The translations under genes and the position numbers were made by a program. From NCBI GenBank assembly GCA_963402885.1, contig OY727103.1:7850501-7914500 (forward strand): a stretch of 64,000 bases of DNA, read 5' to 3'. Origin of the DNA: Antedon bifida (lineage: Eukaryota; Echinodermata; Crinoidea; Comatulida; Antedonidae). A model generated the notes under the pieces. That model was not told where the DNA came from and ran no database searches. It saw only the letters and a program-made list of their open reading frames with translations. The stretch's first letter is position 1. The number at the start of each line of letters is the position of its first letter. This document shows, one piece after another, positions 1 to 11,537 of the stretch.

Positions 1-221
1 AAGTAACCAAGTTTTCTGCTCGTTCCGGAGGTAATTTTTCTTGCATATCATTAAAATTAATGCATAATGTACACAATAGTTATTAGTTATTAGGGATAAA
101 TGTGACCTCGTGAATGAACGAGTGTTGTGGTAGGGAAATGTAGAAAATCCGGAAATTTGACAAAACCTTATATCGTATTATCTTGATTTCAGCCTGACTC
201 AATATTTGAAATAATGATAAC

Positions 222-410
222 TTTGTTATAAGTGATAGTGTATCTTTATCATATCGTTTAATATTATTAAAACACACCTAGTAGATTCTTGTCATTTGAT
301 TGGAGAGTTGTCGGTCACATGCAAACAACTTCAAGACAATTACATCATCAACCGTACACTGTTGTATGTCATCGTTGAATATCGCTATGACCGTTGAATT
401 TCGTTATAAT
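222..410. repeat. Dispersed repeat, copy 1 (partner at 24.6 kb)
   Basis: This stretch matches 24582-24745 in the same direction, with shared blocks such as AGTGATAGTGTATCTTTATC and CATTTGATTGGAGAGTTG. No coding potential is seen. The 64-codon open frame over 83-277 on the minus strand is just AT-rich repeat. Family not recognised. The rest of 1-221 and 411-667 shows nothing I can name. Confidence 0.6.
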
Positions 411-667
411 AATGTTCTCGACACAAGGCTGTTCAAAATCTTTCTGTAGTTGATTGTTGTGTTAACACACCCGGTGTGTTGATTGCTCTACTCCGTATCC
501 AAAAGTACGTACAGTAACTGTCCTTATCGAATTGTTTAGGCCTCTTGTTAAAAGTAGGTGATTTATAAACACAAATGTTTTATATTCGTCCATTCAATGG
601 TACTCATAATACCCAAATAACGGTGAAAAATAAATGATTCTATTGTAACCTTATAAAATTATTTGTA

Positions 668-900
668 TACAGCGCAATGGTTAGAAGACTTTTGGTCCAA
701 GCTCCGATCCGGTCATCGGGTTGCCGGGTTCTTGAGCAAGAATCTGTATCCAACTTGCTCCTCCCAACTCAGTTGACAGAAATGGGTACCGGTATGCATG
801 TACAACGGTACAGCTAAATCAGACTCGTTTGTGAAGAAGAAGTGCCGTACCCGGTACGCACACTAAACTAGTCTGGCCCGCCCAGACGCTAAGAAAATGG
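668..900 (+). repeat. tRNA-derived SINE, degenerate
   Basis: The head carries an A-box-like GCGCAATGGTTAGAAGACT and a weak B-box-like GGTTGCCGGGTTC. These are followed by the phrases TTGAGCAAGAATCTGTATCC, CTTGCTCCTCCCA and AATGGGTACCGG, which are typical of the body of tRNA-headed SINEs in marine invertebrates. The 3' end is not clear; it runs out near the CCCGCCCAGACG stretch. The assignment rests on remembered SINE consensus phrases. Positions 901-1452 downstream show no recognisable feature. Confidence 0.5.
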
Positions 901-1452
901 AGTCAACCATGACCGTTATCAAAATACACCGAATTTAGCTTATCAACTTTACCGTAGAAATAATACACTTAACAAATGTATAAATATTTTATTAGTCTAT
1001 ATAGATAACTCTCTAAAAGGGTTGTTATTTACTTAACTATGGCGTTCCATACTTAACTATGGCGTTCTATGTATCATCCGGGATTTACAGAAAAGGCCGA
1101 GCCCATTCGTTAACAAATTATCTAACAGTAAAAGAAATACAACTGGAATTTCATAAAATTAAAACTACAATAATTATTAAATAACATTTTTACAACTTGT
1201 CTAACTTAAATCACAGTAACCAAAGGAATATCATTATCTGAAGAATGAGCAATCCGCGATTTTTGCATTAGAAATTTGAGAATCAATAACAGCGACCGGG
1301 ATAGTATAGTATACTTTATAAATTAAATACAAACATTACAAAACGTCCCATTACATAAACTGAAATTATAATATTTTATTTTGTTGGTGTTCAGACTTTT
1401 GTACAGTGTCCTAAAAATCAAGCATGCATTACAAAGAAACAGTTTATCTATA

Positions 1453-1823
1453 AATCCTGACGTATGCGGAGCTAGACTTACCCCATGAAAAACCTGACGT
1501 ATGCGGAGCTAGCCCTACCCCATGACAAACCTGACGTATGTGGAGATAGCCCTACCCCATGACAATCCTGACGTATGCGGAGCTAGCCTTACCCCATGAC
1601 AAACCTGACGTATGTGGAGCTAGCCCTACCCCATGACAATCCTGACGTATGTGGAGCTAGCCCTACCCCATGACATACCTGACGTATGTGGAGCTAGCCC
1701 TACCCCATGACAATCCTGACGTATGTGGAGCTAGCCCTACCCCATGACAAACCTGACGTATGTGGAGCTAGCCCTACCCCATGACAATCCTGACGTATGT
1801 TGAGCTAGCCCTTACCCCATGGC
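1453..1823. repeat. 37-bp minisatellite, 10 units
   Basis: Ten tandem units of 37 bp, each built on CCTGACGTATGTGGAGCTAG followed by CCCTACCCCATGAC. From unit 4 on, the unit starts mostly alternate between AATCC and AAACC/ATACC, so a 74-bp dimer is the higher-order period. Each unit contains TGACGTA, close to a CRE/ATF half-palindrome. The array lies 460 bp beyond the stop codon of the Gal3ST-like gene A. Units are 90-100% alike, so it is young or homogenised. The gap 1824-2280 holds nothing else I can name. Confidence 0.93.
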
Positions 1824-2280
1824 AAACCTAAGCCATCATTTGGATCTGTGGGAAACCATATTATTACCATGGATGATTATTTAAAACTCATCCATGCTGT
1901 TGTTCAAGTATAATCAATGATTTATCATTCCTCTGATGTATTTTCTTTGCTTTAACTGTAAACGTTCAGATATAATAAAAGAATATAAATATAAAGAATA
2001 ACAGAGTTTAAATTGCATATGTATCTTAAATTACGCAATATTAAACAGCCTCAGTTTTCATCGATTTCGGACATACGGGCATCGTTTTGTTTTCCCTAAT
2101 AAAACACGTGTATAAATCAAAATAGCATATATTAACGATAGTAAACAGTTTAAATTAGCCGAAGTATTCAATTACATACACAGTTCATGTTCATTCAAAC
2201 TGGAAGATGTGCGAGAGTTTACCTGATGCTGCTTATTAGAAAATTAAATAAAGAAACTGCTTTTATATGATCTGGAAATT

Positions 2281-4993
2281 CTAAGATTTTTTATTGACTT
2301 TTGATTTTGTTTCTGTTTTATTTACAACTTTTTGGTTTTTCGGTAAAGTCTTTTTAGATTTCGTTCCTCGAGATGCCTTTTCTCTGGGCACGTTGTCTTT
2401 GACTGGAGGAGACGTCGGATGTAAGCCTTGTTTCTGCATAAAACGTCTAATCAAGCCGGTGTATTGGACATCGGCTCTAAGTAAATTTTCGCAGAAAACT
2501 GACCCAGTCATATTTCTTTTCAAAACAAACTTTTCCTCCCTTCTATCCCGTTTATTCGTCCGCTGTTCGTCAATACATTTCTGTATAGCCTGATGTTCTC
2601 TTTGCCGAAATTCAGCAAGATCAGCATTAAAACTCTCTCCATATTCTTTAACTTTCCTCCACAATGTTTTGTTGAAATGATTGTACATCATGACGTCAGC
2701 ACTGCTCCACTTACGTATTCGTGTACGCAGTTGATCGTTGATGACGTAACGATGACTATGACTTCGTATTCCGTTCGAAATATACAAAATATCATCAAAA
2801 CTCCAACACATTAACTTTTTCAGTAATATCAATGATTCGTCAAAGTATTCAGACAATAAAATTAAATCGAATTCCGAATCTAATTGTTTGATTTTGTACT
2901 TGACTGTAAAGAAGTCGCCGTGATTTTCGTGATCCAGGCCTAAGTCATACAATTGACCATTTTTGGCTCTCTGCCACATATAGAACTTCTTTGCCAAGAA
3001 CCTACTTGGCGTTTTCATGAACATTTCAATCGGGTTGCTAAAGTTTGTTAATTTTAACCGTTTCGCCATTTCAAAATATCCAAAGCAAGACTCAAAATGC
3101 GCAGAAGGTTCCCGAATAATCGTAATATACTTTGCATTTTGAACGACTGCATCCATTTCTGGCCGGTTGTATCTCACGTGATTAGTGAGTAGGTTATAGC
3201 CGGTTAGAGATTTATTGAAGAGCTTTACGTTTGGCGGAAGAGACGGTATCATTTTGCGATTGAACAAGTGTGTACTCGACAACACGTGCCCACGTTTTCC
3301 AAGTGTAAATAGCAAATTTCTTGTGTAACCGAATCTTTGTAAAATCGATGCTAGTGTTGTACTGGCTGTCTTGTGAGTTTTAACAAATACAATATTTCGT
3401 GATTCGTTGCAATATTCACGTTTTGCTGTAGGCCTGGGTATAACCGTGTTGATTCGACCGTTATTCCTCGTTTGTGTAGATAACGTGTCTGGATGGTGGT
3501 CCACGTAAACATCATCTCTGAAAAAAAAGAAGATTCGTCTAACTCAAGCAAAAATGAAATGAAGGTAATTAATTGCAAATGCTTAAAGCTCAGGTACAGG
3601 CGTGAATTTTAAATATAATATCTGGTTAATTGTAGAAAAAAAAAATATTTGTAATAGAAAATCAAAACCCTTAAAATGGTCAAATACAAAATGTGGAAAA
3701 TTTCTGCTATAAAAACCAGGAAGAGCTTTTTTCAGTAGTTAGGTAGTTTAACCTAATGTTATAACATGTCTGGTGTCTCCATAGAAGGTGAAAAAAGATG
3801 GTGGATATACAGTGAATAATTTGTGCTATAGCATGAAAATATAACTCTGAAGTTGAATAAAAATACTAGAAATGTACAATTCAAGTTATATTACCTATAT
3901 TTAGTCATCTGATAACATTTTTTACCACACAGTTTATTTTTCATAGTTTTTTTTTAAATGCCTCTCCATTTACAACATTTGTGTACAAAAGAATACAGAT
4001 TTTATTGTGTAATTTCAACTATCCCCCCACTATTAAAAAAGTGCTTATTTTTAACAAGCTGGTGTAACAAAAATAAAATCCCAAAAATTATGAAACATAG
4101 GGGAAACTATAGATCGATAATTATTGGAATGTATGATCAATAGACATTGTTTGCCCGCACCTGGCATTTAATACGCATTCGCGTGTTTCCATACTTAATT
4201 AAGCAGGGACGATCGAAGGTTGACTTCTAAGTATAAATCAATGGGTATTTGTTTATTTGTAAGTGATTTGGGAAATTATTGATTAATATTAATTAGTAAT
4301 TATCTATACTGTAAAAATAGTGTTTAGATTTTAAACATGTATTTTGTAGGCCTACTCACTTTTTCCACACATTTAGCCTTAGAAGAATGTTTAGATATTA
4401 ACATGATCAGGTTCTAAATACATTGTAAACATGTAGTCTGTATCCAACTCAACACATCAGTGACGTGTTGATGGTTGTAGAGCAATGTGGAGCAATGTAA
4501 AGACACGTTTAGGTTTTAAACGTGTTTAATTTGCCATGTGTGGGGCTCATGTGTGGATCTTTTTTCCGCCACAGTAAAATCATATGCCAGCAACGCTAAG
4601 CGCGTACCTAAATATGTTGACTGAACATAATAATGACATGTTCACTGCTAAACGAGTGAAGGTAGCTATAAACACGTTTAAGTTTAAACACGCTAAACAT
4701 GTAACTCGTATTTAAAAGATAAACGTGTGAAAAAGTGGGTACAAAATAGATGTTTAAGATCTAGAAACTATTTTTACAGTGTATTCACCAAACCTTTATG
4801 AATAAATGAATACGTTGTAAGCTTACCCATATGTCCAAGACAGGGACTTTCCTTTGTTTCCGATGTTTTCTTCGTGGCCGCTTAGAACGCTACTTTGTAA
4901 TGAAAACAGGCATAGGAGACTCACTAAACAGACGAATAGTAATGTCGTAAAAATGGTATCTTTTGAGCGATGAACCAACACACCTCGCGCCAT
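2281..4993 (-). CDS. GAL3ST-like: Galactose-3-O-sulfotransferase-like gene A (two exons)
   Basis: Predicted Golgi type II membrane sulfotransferase moving sulfate from PAPS to galactose on glycolipids or glycoproteins. Model: join(4827..4993, 2281..3517) on the minus strand, 467 aa. Exon 1 ends in two bases of a codon (TAT GG|GTAAGC); exon 2 starts after a T-rich TTTCAG with one base (A), so the phase-2 join restores a Gly codon and an open frame. Residues about 14-32 form the signal anchor. KTHKTASTT (about 102-110) is the 5'-phosphosulfate loop, with TNHVRYNRPEMDAV at about 167-180. IREPSAHFES (about 190-199) is the 3'-phosphate motif, followed by a WQRAKNGQLYDLGLDH segment. The Lys/Ser-rich C-tail is unlike the family. 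The length is normal for Gal3ST proteins (about 420-490 aa). The exact acceptor sugar cannot be read from sequence. Confidence 0.9.
4827..4993 (-). CDS. Exon 1 (signal anchor) of Gal3ST-like gene A
   Basis: 167-nt exon read from the ATG at 4993 to a GTAAGC donor at 4826-4821. It codes for MARGVLVHRSKDTIFTTLLF and then about 35 more residues: a short basic cytosolic tail, one hydrophobic helix and a hydrophilic stem. It is too short to stand out as an open frame. It was chosen because it gives the signal anchor the enzyme needs and because the splice phase (2) fits exon 2. Positions 4994-5349 upstream should hold the promoter, but no clear TATA box or initiator stands out. Confidence 0.85.
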
Positions 4994-5349
4994 TATTACC
5001 TTTTATCTGAAAAGAATAATCCAAGAAGACGTGAAGAAATGAGCAATGTATTCGACAGTGAGAAATGGGCGCACATACTACAGATTCTTATTTTAAAAAT
5101 AAAAGCAATATTGATCGGAATGATACACAAGTAATTTAGGACGATGGGTATAATGCTGATAGGATTGTTGACTTAGCAATTAGCACTACGCTACTGAACT
5201 GTTCAATAAACATAATAAGAAATGTACACGACACATTGTATGTAGAACCGGGACACAATGAGCAGTGGTGTAATTCCTAATAAAAATATAGAACACAATC
5301 AGCAAATTTAACTCGACTGTCTTTTGAATCTGCCTGCGTGGAATCCAAA

Positions 5350-5485
5350 GCTTGGTTTCCACTAGGATGTATCAAACCGACGTAACACAACGTATTTAAG
5401 TAGCTTAAAGCTTAATTCTCACGTAGTCAAAACGCAATGATTAAGTGCAACGCAAGTAATTTGACCACCAATCACATCGATGTAT
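5350..5485. mobile_element. Degenerate copy of the GCTTGGTTCCCACTAG MITE
   Basis: Starts with AGCTTGGTTTCCACTAGG and later has AACGCAATG, CAACGCAAGTAATTTGACC and CCAATCACATCGATG. These match the intact TTAA-flanked MITE at 38652-38828. The right end is eroded. The inner part recurs at 11540-11650 in the second arm of the tandem duplication. Confidence 0.6.
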
Positions 5486-7171
5486 TACGCGAACTCTTAT
5501 AAAATACAGTGACTTGCATACGCTTACCTTAGATATAATTCCAATATTCATTTTAAAATAAAGGGGGTTCAAAAACAGCATAATAATGTGATACATGTCT
5601 AGAAGTATTCCATTGCAGTGTATATTAATCTGTATTAACTTACATCATCACATAATCCAGTACAAGACCAGACTATAAAGTATCTAACGCCGGAAAAGGT
5701 AACCCCATATATCTGAGGTATTGCCACAAATGAATGGGAAAACGTGTACATGAATATGCAAATTATCATCGACTACAATTTACCTGCTAAACATGACACC
5801 TGGTGAAAGGTGTTTGGAATGCACACAACTAGGAGCTTTGGAGTGTTGGGTGTGCGGGTGCGTGTCATTTTTGTGAAACTCCTGTTCGATATAATCAAAA
5901 AATCATATTATTCCCAAGTTTGAAATTGTTTCCGTCGAGTTTATTCGAGTGGCGCACAACAACAATGGACAATGAAACTTATTTCAATATTTAATATACA
6001 TATATTATTGTTCATTTCTCTTTTTTTTTACTCTCGAGCACTTTATTTTAATATGAATAAGGCTTTAGGCTTTGGAGTAATACATAACTTGAGAGAAACT
6101 AAAATAAATATAATTTACAATAACATTTGTTAACTTTTTGTTATACATCAACATCTAAACTGATACAGATTTAGGTAACTATAGTAAAATATAAATTTAA
6201 GCGTTGTTTGGGTCTAAGGTTTCTTAGTATTTAAGTTGACTAACATAACGAGTGTGATAGCTCATACGATCATTTTTACACCTTTTAGATGGCATTTCAT
6301 TTCGTCAAATATTAGAAAAGTATATCATTAATATTAGCTAAAAATTAAAGTAGTACTTTATTACTACATGCAATAATGTTATAAAATTCAGAAAAAATAC
6401 AATATAATTGTTTTCAATCTCTAGGTCTACACGTACTATTACCATGAAATAATTATATAAAAAATAAAACTATGAATTCTCTTTTTTTCTTCTATGTATA
6501 TAAAATATATAAATCCAATGGCAAGTTGCTGAAAAATGACAGTGCAATTGGTATCAGTGTATGAATGGCAATGGACATACACAAAGAATAGGCTACAATC
6601 AAAAAAATAAAGTAAAACACTCAGATAAAAACAGTTCTTTCACTTAATGTACACTATTGGGCATTATACTTGGGGTGTAGGTCTAGTATTAATTCGGTAA
6701 TTATTACTATAACAAGCGCATTTATTGCAGCCATCGAACATTACCTACTCGACAAAAAAATAAAAGAATTACATACCTCGTAATGTTGGAAATATCAGTT
6801 GGAAGAACATTTCGAATCGTACATAAAAATACTTCTTTTATTTCAAAATATTAACCAAGAAAAAAGTGCATACAACACCCGGCAACTCGAGTTTGCTCGT
6901 ACAAACGTGTAGCTTCTTTACATTAGGAAATCTAGTGGTATTAATGCCTAAATTGGAAACTAGTCCCGGACTGAGTTCTAGTTATGTTCATCTTTGTTCC
7001 GTCGATAATGGCACTGTAAACGTCTTACAATTGCGGATTCTAAATTGTTTGCCCACCCATTGCTACCAAGTTATTTAGCCATTGTTAGTCACTTATTGCA
7101 TATACTGTAAACACGAACATTAGGAGATTTGTATTCATCAAAGTAATTCGAGTTTGAACAATACCATGAAA

Positions 7172-7242
7172 GCCCCAGTGGTATGATGGTTATGACATCT
7201 GCATATCAAGCAGAAGGTCCGGGTTCGAATCTCGGTTGGGCG
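7172..7242 (+). tRNA. tRNA-like sequence, Asp(AUC)-like, probably a pseudogene
   Basis: A tRNA-like fold with anticodon stem TCTGC/GCAGA around the 7-nt loop ATATCAA (anticodon AUC), a T arm CCGGG-TTCGAAT-CTCGG, a TGGTTATGACAT D-region, and a TTTTT run 4 nt after the end as a Pol III stop. The acceptor stem (GCCCCAG with GTTGGGC) has two mismatches and the D stem is weak. It could be an aged tRNA gene or the head of a SINE. No CCA is encoded, as expected in animals. Confidence 0.42.
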
Positions 7243-7737
7243 GACTTTTTCTCATTCTCACAGATTTCCTTATCTTTATCGTTTAAAATAAATTAATTAA
7301 ATTTCAGTATATCACCGGGCGGCTTAAATTCATGTTCGTTGCCTGATGTGTTTATAATATATAAAATATATATTTTTCTTTATTTCAAAAATAAATACAG
7401 GCCAAATTGCGTGTTAATTAGAAATCAAAGAGAAGAAAGACTTTAACAAAATCATGAGCTTTACTTAAATATAGGCCTATACATTATTTTATATTGTCTA
7501 CCTTATACTGTGAAAGGAGATCTTTACTTCCTTGATATGCAACACAAAGACCTAGAAAACCTTAGGCATATGTACAGAATAAAAACACGCACGCCGGAGG
7601 AAAATGAACTCCCATAATAATTACAATAGACATACAAAAAGTGTTATTTATTCTAAAATATTAAACTAACAACATTCTCCGTAGTCTTTATAAACTTCTA
7701 TAAACTATGCACAGTATGTAAAAGCATTCATCGTACA

Positions 7738-7933
7738 GTATTATACAGATATTGCCTGCTTAGAGGTGAAATATAAGATTTGACATCCCCGACGGAATGA
7801 TATTATGTTCGAGGGAATATATATATCCCGAAGCGGCAGCTGAGGGATATATAATTCCCCGAGAACATAATATCATCCTGAGGGGATGTTAAATCTTATA
7901 TTTTACCGATATAAAAGGCGATATCTGTTATAA
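7738..7933. mobile_element. Hairpin MITE in duplication copy A
   Basis: The ends form an inverted repeat: TATACAGATATTGCC at the left and GGCGATATCTGTTATA at the right. The inner arms of about 64 bp (7765-7828 against 7844-7907) are imperfectly complementary around a short GAAGCGGCAGCTGA-type loop. It is absent from the equivalent point of copy B (about 13860), so it inserted after the duplication or was lost from B. No protein coding. The superfamily is not clear because no clean target-site duplication is visible. Confidence 0.72.
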
Positions 7934-8375
7934 TATATAGCCAAGAACAAGTCTGCTGGGTTGGGTGAAGCTAGGCTAGGCCTCCTATTCTATAGTATTT
8001 GTATTGTATGTAAACAAGCCTCCTGCCTAGACACCTTACCTTGCGAAGAATAATATACAGATAATTACTAATTAATGATTCCTTGGCAATAAAATATTCA
8101 CTTAGGCCTAGGTCGTTTAAATTAACAGAAGAATTTCCATCAATAAGCCTATTAATAATAATTATTATAATCAGGTAGGCCGAATAAACAATTCGTCGTC
8201 TTCTCTTCGGGGAGCCGAATCACCGGATGTTCAGCGCGTACCAGTTACTAGGTTACTACCGTGAGTATTGACCAATCAAAAACGGTGTTTCATCACATTT
8301 ATGGAGGACTAATAACAAATGAGGGCGCTATGTATGCATAGTTTAAATAGTTTAGATGATTAATTTCTTCAAGCA

Positions 8376-8450
8376 ACTTCCGTGGCGCAGCGGTTGAAGC
8401 GTTGTCTTGCGATGGAGTGACAATTCCACACGAGTTCAAATCCAGTAGAT
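8376..8450 (+). repeat. tRNA-derived sequence (SINE head or tRNA pseudogene)
   Basis: A-box-like GTGGCGCAGCGGTTGAAGCG and B-box-like GAGTTCAAATCC lie at tRNA-like spacing (about 45 nt). The acceptor arms do not pair, so it is not a working tRNA. It lies in the 0.7-kb stretch specific to copy A. The remainder, 7934-8375 and 8451-8712, shows no gene. Confidence 0.45.
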
Positions 8451-8712
8451 GACTTTTGTTTATTTATCGGCGAACGCGAGTGTTGCCACACGAAAATTAC
8501 ACAGTCAATATCATCGAACTCGAGAATGTATATGATTAATGACAGGGGACACGATAATTACGCGAACATTACTCAGTCAATATCATCGTTCTCGAGGATA
8601 TATACGATTTACGATCCTCGCAGCGATAGTCATGTGACGCAGTTTCAACCAATCACGTTCACGTATTTACATAGGCTATGTAATATATACAAATACTTCT
8701 CGTATTTCGATT

Positions 8713-11500
8713 TAATTTTTTAATTCAATTTAATTTATTTTCCACATACAACTACTACAAGTACATGGAGGATGCATATATTAAGATCTGTGCGGAACAT
8801 AGATCTTTAAGCTTATAAGTAACCTTAGACAATAATAATAATTACAATAAACATAAAGGCATTGAATAAATAAGTAAATAAATAAATAAGTAAATAAGTA
8901 AGGCAGTATACGAAAAAGACATTATTTCATGATTTATGTATAGTATGATATATAATAAATAAAAAATAAGTAGAGTGGTATTTACTCACCATATATCGAG
9001 ATCAGAGACAGTTTAAACGCACGCTTAAAGATATTAACTGATGTTTTATCTAAGTTTAACTTCGAAATGAATTGCCATAATTTGGGGCCAGCATAAAAAA
9101 TGGAATGTAGTCTAAGTTGGGAATTGCAGGGTGATATAGAATAAAAATTGTTAGCAGAAAATCTAGTTGGATAATTGTGAACAGAAGAAGTAGAAATGAA
9201 TAAATTGTTTAGATGTGAAGGCAGTGTTTGCTAGTGTACTCTGTACATAAAGGCAGCTATTTGGACTTTATTCAAATCATAAATATTAGGAATTCGAAAA
9301 TTATGAAAAAGACTTTTGGTATGAGATTGAAAAGAAACGCCTGCGCAGATTCGCAAAGCGCGTTTCTGGAGTCTAAATAGGTAGTCATATTTTGACGTTT
9401 CGGTACTTAGCCAAGGACATAATGTTTCGAATTTATTGATACAGACTCCCCATGCGATATTACCATAAGAAAGATATGGTAAAATTAAAGTGCTATAAAG
9501 TATTAAAAGAATTCGAGGTGGTAAATAATATTTTAGTTTGTTCATCATTCCTAAATTCCGAGAAATTATATTAGATACACGATTAATATGAGGTTTCCAG
9601 TTTAAGTTATAATCAATGGTAATGCCTAAGAATTTGGTTTCAGTGACGCATAAAAGTTTGGAATCAGCCATGTATATGTCATCCTTGAATTTGCAAGATT
9701 TGCGTTTGTTGAACAAAATATAATTAGTTTTAGAAGTATTTAGAGATAATTTATTTAACCTAAACCAATCAGATACTTTAACGAGTTCAACATTAATTGT
9801 TTGAAATAATACATTGTTGTTTTTATTTATTATGATTTATGGTGTCAAAGGCCTTCGATAGATCCAAAAAAAGTCCAATGGCTAACTCATTTTTGCTTAG
9901 AGCATTGGTTATTTTATTATAAAGGTCGATTAAAGAATTTTCGGTGCCAGGAATGTTGTCTTCTAAAGCCATATTGTCTGCTATAAAGGACGTTGTGTTT
10001 GTCAAAAAAAGTAAAAAGTCTATTATAAATTATTCGTTCAAAAATCTTAGATAAACAAGGAAGTAGCGAGATAGGCCTATAGTTTGCAAACTGGTGTTTG
10101 TCATCTTTTTTGTAAATTGGAATAACTTTTGCAATTTTTAGGATATCGGGAAAGGTGCCACTGGTTAAAGAAATATTGAAAATATGGGATAATGGAGTAG
10201 AAATCAAAGACGAAACAGATTTAATTACCTTATTTGAATAACCATCAATGCCAGGACTTTTTTTGATATCTAGATTTGAAATAAGATCGGAAACCTCATA
10301 CGGCGTAACGGGTGTAAGAAAAATTGAGTTTTTTAATGGTTGATTTAGAAATGATGAGTAGTCAAGGTTACTGTTCTGTGGGTTTCCAATAGTACTTGCA
10401 AGTTTACATGTTTTTTGAATATTGAATTTGTAGTTATCAAATTTGTTGGTGTAATACTTTTTCTTGGCATACTTGAGCAATTTAGTTAATTTATTTCTGT
10501 ATTTGATATATTTCAATTTGTCAGGGTTTTTTTTAGTTTTTATATATCTTTTGTATAGGGAATTTCTTGTATCAATTGACTTAATTAAAGAATTTGAAAT
10601 CCATGGTTTTTTTTCCTGACGTATGTTCCTTCTACATCGCCTTTTTTTAAAATGTTTGTCATATGTTGACCTAAATAAGGAGTTAAATAAATTGAAAGAA
10701 GAATTTGGATCGCTGTTACTATATATATCTGCCCAATTTATATTTGTTAAATCATTTTTAAAGTTAGAAATCGTTTTGTTGTTTATTTTAGATATGAAAA
10801 CATATTTAGACTCTTGGTTGGTTGGCATTGTATTGTCGGACGAGTTATTTAAAAAGAAGATGGGAAAATGATCAGATATATCAGAATAGAAAATTCCAGG
10901 GGAAATTTTATCAGTTATGTTGTTGGAGAAGATGTTACCGATTAGGGTTGAAGTTGACGTGGTAACGCGAGTAGGTTTAGTAGGCCTAACTAAAGGATAA
11001 CATTTAAAGTTAAACAAAGTACTGATAAATTCGGACGTTTGACTGTGTGAATTGCAATTTAGTAAATTAATATTGAAATCCCCAGTGAGGTATGCTGTTT
11101 TGTTTTCATTGTGTATAATTTCGAGAATTTTTGAAATATTTTTATTGAAGGAGTTTACAGGTAATTCAGGGTTTCGGTATATTACAGAAAAGATTATATT
11201 TTTTGGTTGGGCTTTAATTTCAATGAAGATGGATTCGGAATTGTTGGAAATAATAGAAGAAAGATCATTACGCAATATGTATTGATGTCTCTGATCTAGA
11301 TATATAGCGACATCACCACCAGGCCTATCAGTTCTTGATTTCCAGACTACAGCGGGAGCAAGATAAAAAGTTAGGTTTTATATCGTCAATAAAGTTACAT
11401 TCGGAAGTTACGGAGATCTGTTTTTGATCTAATAACAATCTTCTTCTTATTTTTCTTCAGTATGCAGTTTATCCGTCAATCGAGGGACCACGCGGCTTTC
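8713..11500 (-). mobile_element. Jockey/CR1-like LINE, 5'-truncated and dead
   Basis: On the minus strand the order is: C-terminal part of an APE endonuclease (TGDFNINLL; SDISDHFPIF; 11.4-10.8 kb), a linker, a reverse transcriptase (SPGIDGYSNKVIK, YRPISLLPCLSKIFE, YGFRRQHS, LFLDLSKAFDTINHNK), and a C-tail with LPYLSYGNIAWG and LWQFISKLNLDKTSVNIFKR ending near 8982. The endonuclease N-terminus is missing. A frameshift follows YGFRRQHS near 9950. Between DTINHNK (about 9826) and NNVLFQTINVEL, roughly 130 residues including the expected FADD catalytic motif are deleted. The 3' UTR ends in an AAATTGAATT-type tail near 8720. The boundaries come from the empty site in copy B. The exact clade is not settled. 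Confidence 0.88.
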
Positions 11501-11537
11501 AATTTCAATATATTAGCCAAGTATGAGTGCACACAAA

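Larger units (their letters stand above)
5368..11537. repeat. Tandem duplication, copy A (carrying later insertions)
   Basis: Copy A matches copy B (11538-13920) along its length with only scattered changes, by eye roughly 95-97% identical, starting at GTATCAAA and ending at CACACAAAGT. Copy A carries two stretches absent from B: about 0.95 kb at 7736-8680 and a LINE at about 8713-11500. Copy B reads straight through both points, so it gives an empty-site reference. The unit without insertions is about 2.4 kb. It holds no protein gene, only a tRNA-like sequence and a MITE remnant. Confidence 0.88.

Noticed and set aside
1453-1823. CRISPR-like array
   Set aside because: The units are contiguous with no variable spacers, and the DNA is eukaryotic. 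It is a minisatellite.
9917-11275. 452-codon open frame as a host gene
   Set aside because: It codes for LINE endonuclease and reverse-transcriptase motifs, is frameshifted, and lies in an insertion absent from the duplicate copy.
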